Positions 8,434 to 15,840 of a DNA stretch of 20,764 bases are shown here, one piece after another. Location: the NCBI GenBank assembly GCA_035546135.1, contig DASZWY010000016.1, positions 1-20,764 on the forward strand. The letters are read 5' to 3'. The notes under the pieces are model-generated. The model saw only the letters and a list, made by a program, of their open reading frames with translations, was not told the origin of the DNA and made no database searches. Position numbers and translations under genes: made by a program. The number at the start of each line of letters is the position of its first letter. The first letter of the stretch is position 1. The stretch comes from JABDGR01 sp035546135. GTDB lineage: Bacteria > Verrucomicrobiota > Verrucomicrobiia > Opitutales > JABDGR01.

Positions 8434-9779
8434 AAGACCCCCACCCCATCACGCCCTTCACCAAGCCGGTGCGCGGTTCGGTGGAGCTGCCCGGTTCGAA
8501 GAGCATCACGAACCGCGCGCTGATTCTGGCGGCGTTGTGCCGCGACCCGGTGACGCTGCGCGGCGCACTCTTCAGCCGCGACACCGAAATCATGGTGGCG
8601 GCGCTGCGCAAGCTGGGCTTTAAAATCCACACCAGCAGCCGGGACAAATCCATCCGCGTCGAGGGCCATGGCGGGATGATTCCCGAGGCGAAGGCGGACA
8701 TCCACGTCGGCAACGCGGGGACGGTGGCGCGGTTCCTGACGGCGATGTTGTGCCTGAAAAAGCGCGGCGTTTATACGCTCGACGGCGACGAGCCGATGCG
8801 GGCGCGCCCGATGAAGGGCCTGCTTGACGCGCTGCGGGCGCTGGGCGCGGAGATCGAATTTTCCGGCCAGCCGGACCATTTTCCGTTCGTGCTGCACACG
8901 CACAGCCTGAAGGGCGGCGTGGTCGAGGTGGATGCGTCGGCGTCGTCGCAAATTTTGTCGGCGATGATGATTGTCGCGGCTTGGGCCAAGGACCGGCTGG
9001 AGGTGCGTCGCGCCGGGCAACTGGTATCGGAACCGTTTGTGCGGATGACGGCGAAGATGATTCCCCGGTTCAGCCGCGGGTTTGTCCCGGACATTGACGC
9101 GCCGGGCTTCGACCAATTTTACCACGTCGAGCCGGATGCCACCGCGGCGAGTTATTTTGTGGCACTGCCGCTGGCGGCGGGCGGCGCGGCGCCGGGCTAC
9201 CAAATCATGGGCCTGGGCGAGAACACCGATTTGCAGGGCGATACCGGTTTTCTCACCGTGGCGCAGGCGGTGGGACTGCACGTGAAAAAGAACGCCTACC
9301 ACACGGAAATTGCCTTCAGCGGCACCGGCCGTGGCGTGGACCAGAATTTCAATCCGTTCTCCGACACATTTTTGACCCTGGCGGCCGTCGCGCCGCTGTT
9401 GCAGGGGCCCACGCGCATTGTCGGCATCGCGCACACGCGCAAGCAGGAGACCGACCGCGTGCAGGCGATGGCGACGGAACTGAAAAAACTCGGCCAGGGC
9501 GTGGAGGAATTCGAGGACGGGCTGGTCATCACACCGAACCTGAAAAAGCTCAAGACGCTGGCCGCGAAAGGCGTGAAGGCGAAAAAACGGCTGAGCATCG
9601 AGACTTACGAAGACCACCGGGTCGCGATGAGTTTTGGGATTCTGGGCTGCCATGACTTGCTGGAGAACGGCCAGCCGTGGCTGCAAATCGAAAACCCGGC
9701 GTGTTGCGCGAAGACCTTTCCGGACTTTTTCGCCGTGCTGGAAAATCTGCGCAAGGAGTCGAAGCGGCCGGGGAAATGA
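8430..9779 (+). CDS. aroA: 3-phosphoshikimate 1-carboxyvinyltransferase (EPSP synthase)
   Basis: 449 aa. It joins PEP to shikimate-3-phosphate to give EPSP, the sixth step of the shikimate pathway. Family motifs run in order: LPGSKSITNRALILAAL (20-36, with Lys24 and Arg29), GNAGTVARF (94-102), DGDEPMRARPM (118-128), EPDATAASYF (234-243), SDTFLTLA (311-318, catalytic Asp312), RKQETDRV (337-344, catalytic Glu340) and YEDHRVAMSF (393-402). A Lys-rich stretch (about 371-388) sits between the strand ending VITPN and the ETYEDHR motif and looks like an insertion. The start overlaps the tyrA stop (ATGA at 8430-8433) and has GGAGG about 12 bases upstream, so translational coupling is likely. Confidence 0.95.
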   Translation: MKDPHPITPFTKPVRGSVELPGSKSITNRALILAALCRDPVTLRGALFSRDTEIMVAALRKLGFKIHTSSRDKSIRVEGHGGMIPEAKADIHVGNAGTVARFLTAMLCLKKRGVYTLDGDEPMRARPMKGLLDALRALGAEIEFSGQPDHFPFVLHTHSLKGGVVEVDASASSQILSAMMIVAAWAKDRLEVRRAGQLVSEPFVRMTAKMIPRFSRGFVPDIDAPGFDQFYHVEPDATAASYFVALPLAAGGAAPGYQIMGLGENTDLQGDTGFLTVAQAVGLHVKKNAYHTEIAFSGTGRGVDQNFNPFSDTFLTLAAVAPLLQGPTRIVGIAHTRKQETDRVQAMATELKKLGQGVEEFEDGLVITPNLKKLKTLAAKGVKAKKRLSIETYEDHRVAMSFGILGCHDLLENGQPWLQIENPACCAKTFPDFFAVLENLRKESKRPGK

Positions 9780-9817
9780 TTTTTGACAGCCCCGGGGGAG
9801 GCCGGTAGCTTTCCCCC

Positions 9818-10129
9818 ATGAATCTGGGTATTTTCATCTTTTCGATGATTATCCTGCTGGTGTGCGCCGCGGCGGTGTTGTTGGTGGCGGCATCGGCGGT
9901 GTTCAATGCGCTCGGGCTGTTGTGGGGCGGTTTGCTGTTTATGGCGCTGACGTGCGTTTACGGCGGCTCGCTGGCCTGGGTGTGGCGCGATGCACGAGCG
10001 CGCGGCGCGACGGCGTGGGCCTCCGTCCTGATGGTGGCGGTGACCTTCTGGCCGATGGGGCTGCTGATTTGGGTGGCCTGCCGCCCCGGCAAAAAAACTC
10101 CGCTCGCGGCGCCGCCGGTCCTCTCCTGA
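9818..10129 (+). CDS. Small three-helix membrane protein, hypothetical
   Basis: 103 aa, starting ATG 9818. Hydrophobic stretches at about residues 4-28, 33-55 and 65-88 predict three membrane helices. Between helices 2 and 3 lies WRDARARGATAW, and helix 3 ends WPMGLLIWVACRPGK. The pattern 'DA-x-x-RG ... P-x-GLL-x-W ... R' recurs in small bacterial membrane proteins of unknown function. It follows aroA by 38 bases and precedes the pseudouridine synthase by 7 bases, so it may be in the same transcript as the latter. A TTGACA (9783-9788) lies upstream and could give this pair its own promoter. Function unknown. Confidence 0.65.
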   Translation: MNLGIFIFSMIILLVCAAAVLLVAASAVFNALGLLWGGLLFMALTCVYGGSLAWVWRDARARGATAWASVLMVAVTFWPMGLLIWVACRPGKKTPLAAPPVLS

Positions 10130-10136
10130 GCGCGCC

Positions 10137-10955
10137 GTGAGTGAAATATCGCCAACGACCGAGCTGCCGCTGATTGAACCGGCGCAACTGGCGCAATGGG
10201 TGATGGCGCAAAGCGCGGATATCATCGTCGTGAACAAACCGGGCTGGGTGGTGTGCCATCCGTCCAAGCGCGGGCCGTGGTCTTCGCTGGTCGGGGCGTT
10301 GCGGGAACACCTTGGCACACCGACGCTGCATCTGGTCACGCGCCTGGACCGCGAGACAAGCGGCGTGGTGGTGGTGGCAAGAAATCCGGCGGCGGCGCGG
10401 CAGTACCAGATGGCGATGCAGGAACGCCGGGTGGAAAAAACCTACCTCGCACTGCTGGCAGGCGAAATGCGCGAAGCCGCGACCGTGGACGCGCCGATTG
10501 CCCGCGATGAAAACAGCGCCGTCGCGGTAAAACGGCGCGCCGCGAGGGCGGACGAGCCGGGTGCGGAATCCGCCCAGACCCGCTTTATGCCGCTGCTCGC
10601 CAAAAACGGCTTCACCTTGGCCCGCGTCGAACCCTTGACGGGGCGAACGCACCAGATTCGCGTGCATGCGGCACACCTCGGTCACGCCATCGTGGGCGAC
10701 AAACTTTACGGGCCGGACGCGTCGCTGTATCTGGAATTTGCCCAAACCGGCTGGACGCCGCGGCACGCAGCCATGCTGCCCATCCGCCGGCAAGCCTTGC
10801 ACGCGGCGCGGCTGCGGTTTCTCGGCGAGGGCCTCGGTGATTTTTCCGCGCCGCCACCGGCGGACCTGGCGGAATTTGCGCGGACGCGAATGGGCATTGA
10901 GTTAACGGAGGCGTGGCGGACGCAGCCAGACTCCGCCGCTATGGAAAAGCGCTAG
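10137..10955 (+). CDS. RluA-family pseudouridine synthase
   Basis: 272 aa from GTG 10137, seven bases after the previous stop. The catalytic motif HLVTRLDRETSGVVVVAR carries the active-site Asp71. KTYLALLAG, the PLTGRTHQIRVHAAHLGHAI segment and GDKLYG are the other typical blocks of the PseudoU_synth_2 fold. There is no N-terminal S4 RNA-binding domain, so it resembles RluA, TruC or short RluC/D-like forms; the modified RNA position (23S rRNA or tRNA) cannot be assigned. The protein isomerises uridine to pseudouridine in RNA. It converges on the HtrA-type protease across a hairpin. Confidence 0.88.
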   Translation: MSEISPTTELPLIEPAQLAQWVMAQSADIIVVNKPGWVVCHPSKRGPWSSLVGALREHLGTPTLHLVTRLDRETSGVVVVARNPAAARQYQMAMQERRVEKTYLALLAGEMREAATVDAPIARDENSAVAVKRRAARADEPGAESAQTRFMPLLAKNGFTLARVEPLTGRTHQIRVHAAHLGHAIVGDKLYGPDASLYLEFAQTGWTPRHAAMLPIRRQALHAARLRFLGEGLGDFSAPPPADLAEFARTRMGIELTEAWRTQPDSAAMEKR

Positions 10956-10977
10956 GCCCGCCGAGGACCTCGGGCCT
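10954..10977. terminator. Hairpin between convergent rluA-like and protease genes
   Basis: AGGCCCG (10954-10960) and CGGGCCT (10971-10977) form a perfect 7-bp stem. An alternative inner CCGAGG/CCTCGG pairing (10961-10973) is possible. It lies in the 29-base space between two convergent stop codons, as expected for a shared terminator, but there is no T-tract on either side. Confidence 0.45.
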
Positions 10978-10984
10978 GGCCAAC

Positions 10985-12511
10985 TCACTTCAGGTCCGCG
11001 GAGCCTTGGGAGCGGATATCGTTGTCGTTAAGGATGGCTTCGGTGGACTCCTTCATGGCCAGGCGCGGGAAGACAAACGTCTCCTGCTCCTTGCCGTAGA
11101 ATTCAAACTTGAGGAACGGGTCTTTGGAATCGTTGAGCACCTGGGTAAGCTGGCGAAGGTTTTTGATGGGAGTATCGTTCACGCTTTTGACCACCCAGGC
11201 GCGCGGGTCGGTCTCGTAGCCAAAGCTGATGCTGTCGGTGAACAACGGCGAGGAAACGACGACGAGTTCCTCGCCGGGAAAAGCCGGCTGGTCGCCACGG
11301 CGGGTGACGATGGGGCTGCCGATGAAGCCCAGGAACTGGAACATGCTGCTGCCGAGGCTTTGGACGAATTCCTCGGTGGCGGTGGAAAAGACCATCGGGC
11401 CGAAGATATAATAGGAAGGATATTTGCCGGCCAACGACGGGATGAGGAGCGGGCGGGCCGCCGAAACCGGCAGTTGAATATCGAGCGGCTTGCCATCGCG
11501 CACGATGGTGAGCGGCACCTTGCCGTCCTTGGCAATTTTCTGGATGAGGTATTGGAAGCCCACGCGCAAACCGTCGCCGAGGTTGATCATGCCCTGATCG
11601 TCCACCGGCGTGTCGCCGATTTTGGTGATGATGTCCCACTTTTTGAGCGGGTAATCGGCGTCCTTGCTGAAGGGCTGGTTGACGATGATGCCGTGGACGG
11701 TCTTGTCGATATTGAGGAACGGGCGCAGGGCGGGATTTTCGAGCGTCTGCAGGTCGTCATACATGCCGGGCTTGGCGTAGGGGCCCTTGGCGACACTGTT
11801 GAGGAAGAGTTCAATTTCCTCGCAAGGAATGATGTAGCCGATGTTTTGCGCGTTGGTGAGGTGGCTGAAGGCGAGACCGATCATCTGGTTGTCCACCACG
11901 GCGGGACCGCCGGAATTGCCGGGGTTGATGGCCGCGTCAATCTGGATGCGCAGGCCATCGGTGAAATCGTTGTAGGGGACGAACTCGATGCGCGAGACAA
12001 TGCCCTTGGTGATGGAGAGGTTGTCGCCGCCGGTCGGGTAGCCGTAAACGAGCACGGCGTCCTTGTTGCTGGGGAGCTTGGTGGCGCGGGGCAACGCGGG
12101 GCGGTTGTCAAAGAACGTCGGGTCATTGACGGTGAGCAGGGCGAGGTCAATGCCTGGCGCGACGGCGGTGACGGTGGCGAAAATCTTCTCGCCGGAGCCG
12201 TTGGGCTGCACCTGAATCTGGCTCGCGTATTCAACCATGTGCGCATTGGTGAGAATGCGGTGGCCGTCAATGATGACGCCCGTGCCGCTGATTTCCGACG
12301 GGCTTTGCTTGGTCCAGGGCTTGAAAATGTCAGGGTAGCGGACGGTGGCGAAAATTTTGACGACGGAAGCGGCGACGCCATCGGTGGCCGGAGCCGCCGC
12401 GGGGGCGGGTTCGGTCGCGGCAAACAAATGCCCGGGCGGGGGCAGTGAAACAGCGAGCGCGACCAACATCAGGCCGGCGGCCTTGCGGGAATGGGGAGAG
12501 GAGTGGCGCAT
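10985..12511 (-). CDS. Deg/HtrA-type (S1C) periplasmic serine protease with PDZ-like region
   Basis: 508 aa, with an N-terminal signal peptide (hydrophobic 12-31). The trypsin-like catalytic triad is visible: His91 in LTNAHMV, Asp122 in GIDLALL, and Ser200 in NPGNSGGPA. These motifs and the QIDAAINPGNSGG context are typical of the DegP/DegQ/HtrA family, which cleaves unfolded envelope proteins. After the protease domain (to about 235), residues about 290-355 (GIIVNQPF, KKWDIITKIGDTPVDD, VRDGKPLDIQLP) look like a PDZ domain. The last 150 residues may hold a second, divergent PDZ-like module with VKSVNDTPIKNL near the end. The layout resembles plant Deg-type proteins more than short DegS. It is single-gene on the minus strand and divergent from the methyltransferase. 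The function as envelope quality control is inferred. Confidence 0.87.
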   Translation of the reverse strand: MRHSSPHSRKAAGLMLVALAVSLPPPGHLFAATEPAPAAAPATDGVAASVVKIFATVRYPDIFKPWTKQSPSEISGTGVIIDGHRILTNAHMVEYASQIQVQPNGSGEKIFATVTAVAPGIDLALLTVNDPTFFDNRPALPRATKLPSNKDAVLVYGYPTGGDNLSITKGIVSRIEFVPYNDFTDGLRIQIDAAINPGNSGGPAVVDNQMIGLAFSHLTNAQNIGYIIPCEEIELFLNSVAKGPYAKPGMYDDLQTLENPALRPFLNIDKTVHGIIVNQPFSKDADYPLKKWDIITKIGDTPVDDQGMINLGDGLRVGFQYLIQKIAKDGKVPLTIVRDGKPLDIQLPVSAARPLLIPSLAGKYPSYYIFGPMVFSTATEEFVQSLGSSMFQFLGFIGSPIVTRRGDQPAFPGEELVVVSSPLFTDSISFGYETDPRAWVVKSVNDTPIKNLRQLTQVLNDSKDPFLKFEFYGKEQETFVFPRLAMKESTEAILNDNDIRSQGSADLK

Positions 12512-12533
12512 GAGAAAAAGCGTCGTAAATGAC

Positions 12534-12571
12534 AGTCACGCAACGGTCGGGTGACGAGGCAAAGTCACGCA
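12534..12571. repeat. Direct repeat AGTCACGCA with inverted half-site, possible operator
   Basis: AGTCACGCA occurs exactly at 12534-12542 and 12563-12571, 29 bases apart. Between them is GTGAC (12551-12555), the reverse complement of the core GTCAC. The cluster lies in the 177-base divergent space between the protease gene and the methyltransferase gene, just upstream of the protease start. It could be a binding site for a regulator. The rest of the spacer shows no clear promoter. Confidence 0.3.
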
Positions 12572-12688
12572 GCATTTAGCGGGGTTGGCGAACCTTTTTC
12601 TCATTGGCATTCGCAAAAATTTCGTCAAACGTGACGCCGGCGGCGCAAGCCCACCCCTTTTTTCCCGCCGACCAACCCCCATTATTTC

Positions 12689-13273
12689 ATGGCCCACGCC
12701 AAACGCGAAAATTCGGACGGCACGGCGCTGTTCATCCAGGAATGCCTGCGCAAACCGGGGCAGATGGGTGCGATTGCGCCGAGTTCGCCACGGCTGGCGC
12801 GCGCGATGGCGCGGTGGCTGCCGGACGACGAGCACTCCACCATCCTCGAATTGGGGCCGGGCTCCGGCGTGGTGACTGAGGCGCTGCTGGAGCGCGGCCT
12901 GGCGCCCTCGCGGCTCATCGCCGTCGAAAAATCGCCGGAACTGGCCGCGTTGCTGCGCAAGCGCTTTCCGCAAATCCGCGTGGTCGCCGGGGACGCGGGC
13001 GAATTGGATGCGATTTTGCACGAGCACACCGGCCAGAAGCACGCGGGCGCGGTGATTTCGAGCCTGCCGCTGCGTTCGTTCCCGAAGGAGCTGGAGGCGC
13101 AGGTCACGCGAAAAATTCACGAAGTGCTCCAGCCGGGCGGATGCTGGGTGCAATTCACCTACCATACTTACAAGCGGTGGATCAACGGGTCGCGGCCATT
13201 TGAATTTCACTCGACGGAATATGTATTCTGGAACTTGCCCCCCGCCCGGGTGCTCCGGTATAAAAAACGCTAG
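12689..13273 (+). CDS. SAM-dependent methyltransferase, phospholipid N-methyltransferase (PmtA)-like
   Basis: 194 aa. The N-terminus FIQECLRKPGQMGAIAPSS followed by LARAMARWL matches the pattern of the Rhodobacter/Sinorhizobium-type PmtA family ('F...P...GAv-PSS...LA'). SAM-binding motif I is ILELGPGSGVVTEALL (52-67), then IAVEKSPEL (motif II acidic residue) and VVAGDAGEL. The post-motif region has VISSLPLRSFP, a typical 'SLP' catalytic-region variant. Family members methylate phosphatidylethanolamine towards phosphatidylcholine; related proteins resemble KsgA-like rRNA dimethylases, a less likely alternative. The stop at 13273 is directly followed by the ATG of the DUF6807 gene, so the two are co-transcribed. 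The substrate is not proven. Confidence 0.78.
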   Translation: MAHAKRENSDGTALFIQECLRKPGQMGAIAPSSPRLARAMARWLPDDEHSTILELGPGSGVVTEALLERGLAPSRLIAVEKSPELAALLRKRFPQIRVVAGDAGELDAILHEHTGQKHAGAVISSLPLRSFPKELEAQVTRKIHEVLQPGGCWVQFTYHTYKRWINGSRPFEFHSTEYVFWNLPPARVLRYKKR

Positions 13274-14551
13274 ATGACGATACCCCGGTCGGTTTTGGTG
13301 TTTTTGTTCGGCGCCGCCTTGTTCGGAACCGGGTGCCGCGCGCCTTTGGACAATGCAACAGTTGGGGATTCGCCCGGCCGCCGCAAACCGCCGGAATTGC
13401 CGGGGGAACACTGGCTGGTAAAAATCGCGGCGGCGGATTTCGACCGCGCGGGCGAGGTGGTCACGTTCGCCGTGCCCAAAGGCGTGCCCACCGGGCCACT
13501 GGCGCTCTGGGATGCATGGGGCGACCGCCAGCCGGTGCCTTTGCAAATGGACAACCAAGGCCAGGCCACGGGGTTCATCCCGTTTCAAAAAGCCGGCGAA
13601 ACCCTGACGTATGCGCTTCATCCGCTGCCAAAGGAGACGATGGCGGCCACGGTGACGCGTGAAAACGGGCGGTTGCGCCTGGACGTGAACGGCCAGCCGG
13701 TCTGCTATTATCAGATGGATCTGGCCCCGCCGCCGCGCGAGGGGATTGACCAGAAAATCTGGCGCGGAGCGTTTCTCTATCCGATTTACACCCCAAAAGG
13801 CGTGCAAATTTCCGACACCTACCCGGCGGACCATCCGCACGACCACGGCATTTGGACGGCATGGGCGAGTTCGTATTTTCAGGGCCGGCACGTGGATTTC
13901 TGGAATCCGCATTACGCCTATGGCGGCACGGTGACATTCGCGGGACTGGACCGGATGTGGGACGGGCCGGTGGACGCGGGCTTTGAGGCGCGGCATCAGT
14001 TCATGGACCGCACGGTGTCGCCGCCGGTGGCGGCGCTCGACGAAACCTGGCGCGTAAAACTTTTCGCCGCAACAGGCCTCCCTGCGCGAATGTTCGATTT
14101 GGAGTTCACCCAGACCCCGGCGACGAACGATCCGCTCGAGGTGCAAAAATACACTTACGGCGGCCTGGGCGTGCGCGGACACGCCGAGTGGGAGGAAAAA
14201 AGCGACCTATGGGTGCTGACCTCGGAAGGCGCGACCAACCGGGTGAAGGCCAACAACCAGCCGGCACGGTGGTTTTTCATGGGCGGAAATGTCGTCGGCC
14301 AGCCCGCGGGCATCGCGGTGTTGTGCGACCCGGCGAATTTTCGCGCGCCGCAGACCGTGCGGATGAATCCGGACGGGCCGTTCTTCATGTATGCGCCGGT
14401 GATCAACGCGGGATTCACCATCACGAAAACACAGCCGTACGTGGCGCGCTACCGCTTCATCGTGCAGGATGGAAAACCCGACGCAAAATTTCTCGACGCC
14501 TGCTGGCAAGGCTTTGCGTATCCGGCCAACGCGACGGTGATAACGCCATAA
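13274..14551 (+). CDS. DUF6807 / PmoA-like family lipoprotein
   Basis: 425 aa. A short N-terminal signal ends in LFGTGC (Cys21), a probable but non-ideal lipobox, suggesting a membrane-anchored periplasmic lipoprotein. The family hallmark is DHPHDHGIWTAW (186-197), with a His/Asp cluster that could bind a metal or a ligand. Other typical parts are RGAFLYPIYTPKGVQI, HVDFWNPHYAYGG and PFFMYAPVINAGFTI. The family is often annotated 'methane oxygenase PmoA', which is misleading since no particulate methane monooxygenase partners are present. In PVC bacteria these proteins tend to accompany sugar-degradation genes, and I infer a carbohydrate-related role. The start directly follows the methyltransferase stop, and the MFS gene begins 6 bases after this stop. 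Confidence 0.85.
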   Translation: MTIPRSVLVFLFGAALFGTGCRAPLDNATVGDSPGRRKPPELPGEHWLVKIAAADFDRAGEVVTFAVPKGVPTGPLALWDAWGDRQPVPLQMDNQGQATGFIPFQKAGETLTYALHPLPKETMAATVTRENGRLRLDVNGQPVCYYQMDLAPPPREGIDQKIWRGAFLYPIYTPKGVQISDTYPADHPHDHGIWTAWASSYFQGRHVDFWNPHYAYGGTVTFAGLDRMWDGPVDAGFEARHQFMDRTVSPPVAALDETWRVKLFAATGLPARMFDLEFTQTPATNDPLEVQKYTYGGLGVRGHAEWEEKSDLWVLTSEGATNRVKANNQPARWFFMGGNVVGQPAGIAVLCDPANFRAPQTVRMNPDGPFFMYAPVINAGFTITKTQPYVARYRFIVQDGKPDAKFLDACWQGFAYPANATVITP

Positions 14552-14557
14552 ACGGCC

Positions 14558-15796
14558 ATGCTTCCCCCGATTACACCCACCCAGCGGCGGCTGGCGTTCC
14601 TGGCGGCGATTCTGGGCTGGATGTTCGACGGGCTGGAGATGGGCATATTTCCGCTGATTGCGCGGCCCGCCCTGCAGCAGATGCAGGGGCAGACGGGCGA
14701 CGACGCGTTTGTGGGGCACTGGATGGGCGTCATCACGGCGCTGTTCCTGCTCGGCGCGGCGTTCGGCGGGCTGGTGTTTGGGTGGCTGGGCGACCGTGTC
14801 GGGCGTGTGCGGGCGTTGTGCGCGAGCATCCTGATTTATTCCCTGTTCACGGGGCTCGTGTATTTCGCGCAGACGCCGGCGCAGCTCGGCGCACTGCGCT
14901 TTGTGGCGGCGCTCGGCATGGGCGGCGAATGGTCGCTCGGCGTGGCGCTGGTGATGGAATTGTGGACGGACGCAAGCCGGCCGGCGCTGGCGGGGGTCAT
15001 CGGCGCGGCGGGCAACGCGGGGTTCATGCTGAGTTCGCTCATCGGCTTGACCGTCTCGGTGACGGTGGAGTCGTGGCGCTGGGTGGCGCTGGTGGGCGCG
15101 GCCCCGGCGCTGCTGACATTTTTTATCCGGCTGTGGGTGCCGGAATCCCCGTCGTGGCGGCACGCCACGGCGCAGGCGCCGGCGACACCACTGCGGGAAA
15201 TCTTCTCACGGGAACTGTGGAAGCGCACCGCGGTGGCGACGGCGCTGTGCGGCATCGCGCTGCTGGTGACGTGGGGGCTGGTGCAATGGCTGCCCTTGTG
15301 GGCGGACAGCCTGACCCACGGCGAAATCCACTCGGCCAAGGCGTGGACGCAATTCTGGTCGGCGTTCGGCGCCATGACGTGGTGCATCTTCGGCGCGTGG
15401 TTCGCGGAATGGTGCGGACGCCGGGCGGCGTATTTCTGGCTGTGCGTGATGTCGCTGGCGTCGTGCCTGGCGATGTTCAATTTCCAGCATCACTACGGGC
15501 CGTCGTTTCTCGGGTTCACGTTTTTGGTCGGCGGGGTGACGGCGGCGTTTTACGGGCTGATTCCCCTGTATCTGCCGGAATTATTTCCGACGCGCGCGCG
15601 GGCGACGGCGCAGGGCCTGGCGTATAACGCCGGGCGGGTGCTGGCGGCGGCGGGCGCGCTGCAAATGGGGTCGCTCATGGGTTATTTCCACGGCGATTAC
15701 GCCAAAGCCGGGGAGGTCATTTCGTTAATTTATCTCCTCGGAATGATCGTCGTCTGGTTCGCGCCGGAGACCAAAGGCCGGGAACTGCCGGAATAA
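14558..15796 (+). CDS. MFS transporter, sugar porter/aromatic-acid symporter-like
   Basis: 412 aa with about 12 hydrophobic segments. TM1 carries GWMFDGLEMG, typical of AAHS/sialate-type and related MFS families. The loop 2-3 signature GWLGDRVGRVRA (75-86) is the MFS motif A. The mid-protein loop has WVPESPSW, and the C-terminus ends PETKGREL, both signatures of sugar/organic-anion porters. A solute:proton symporter of the inner membrane is expected. The substrate is not determinable, but the position after the DUF6807 lipoprotein (6-base gap) suggests it handles the same compound. No Shine-Dalgarno sequence is visible. Confidence 0.87.
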   Translation: MLPPITPTQRRLAFLAAILGWMFDGLEMGIFPLIARPALQQMQGQTGDDAFVGHWMGVITALFLLGAAFGGLVFGWLGDRVGRVRALCASILIYSLFTGLVYFAQTPAQLGALRFVAALGMGGEWSLGVALVMELWTDASRPALAGVIGAAGNAGFMLSSLIGLTVSVTVESWRWVALVGAAPALLTFFIRLWVPESPSWRHATAQAPATPLREIFSRELWKRTAVATALCGIALLVTWGLVQWLPLWADSLTHGEIHSAKAWTQFWSAFGAMTWCIFGAWFAEWCGRRAAYFWLCVMSLASCLAMFNFQHHYGPSFLGFTFLVGGVTAAFYGLIPLYLPELFPTRARATAQGLAYNAGRVLAAAGALQMGSLMGYFHGDYAKAGEVISLIYLLGMIVVWFAPETKGRELPE

Positions 15797-15840
15797 AAAG
15801 AGCTTCCTTGTTGGGGAAATGGTGTTTTACTGCACCTTCC

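Noticed and set aside
10913..12448. Long plus-strand open frame (about 511 codons) opposite the protease gene
   Set aside because: It is the antisense shadow of a protease with an intact catalytic triad and signal peptide; its translation is Gly/Val/Asp/Glu-rich and has no recognisable motif. High GC makes such shadows common.
12536..14182. Long minus-strand open frame (about 548 codons) opposite the methyltransferase and DUF6807 genes
   Set aside because: The translation is rich in Arg, His and Pro with no domain, whereas the plus strand encodes two well-recognised families.
13274..14551. Annotation as a methane monooxygenase subunit
   Set aside because: The 'PmoA' family name is historical; the protein is a soluble lipoprotein without membrane helices or pmoB/pmoC neighbours.
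14188..15627. Open frame overlapping the DUF6807 end and the MFS gene
   Set aside because: It has a Gly/Arg/Ala-rich translation; the frame with 12 membrane segments and MFS motifs is the real one.
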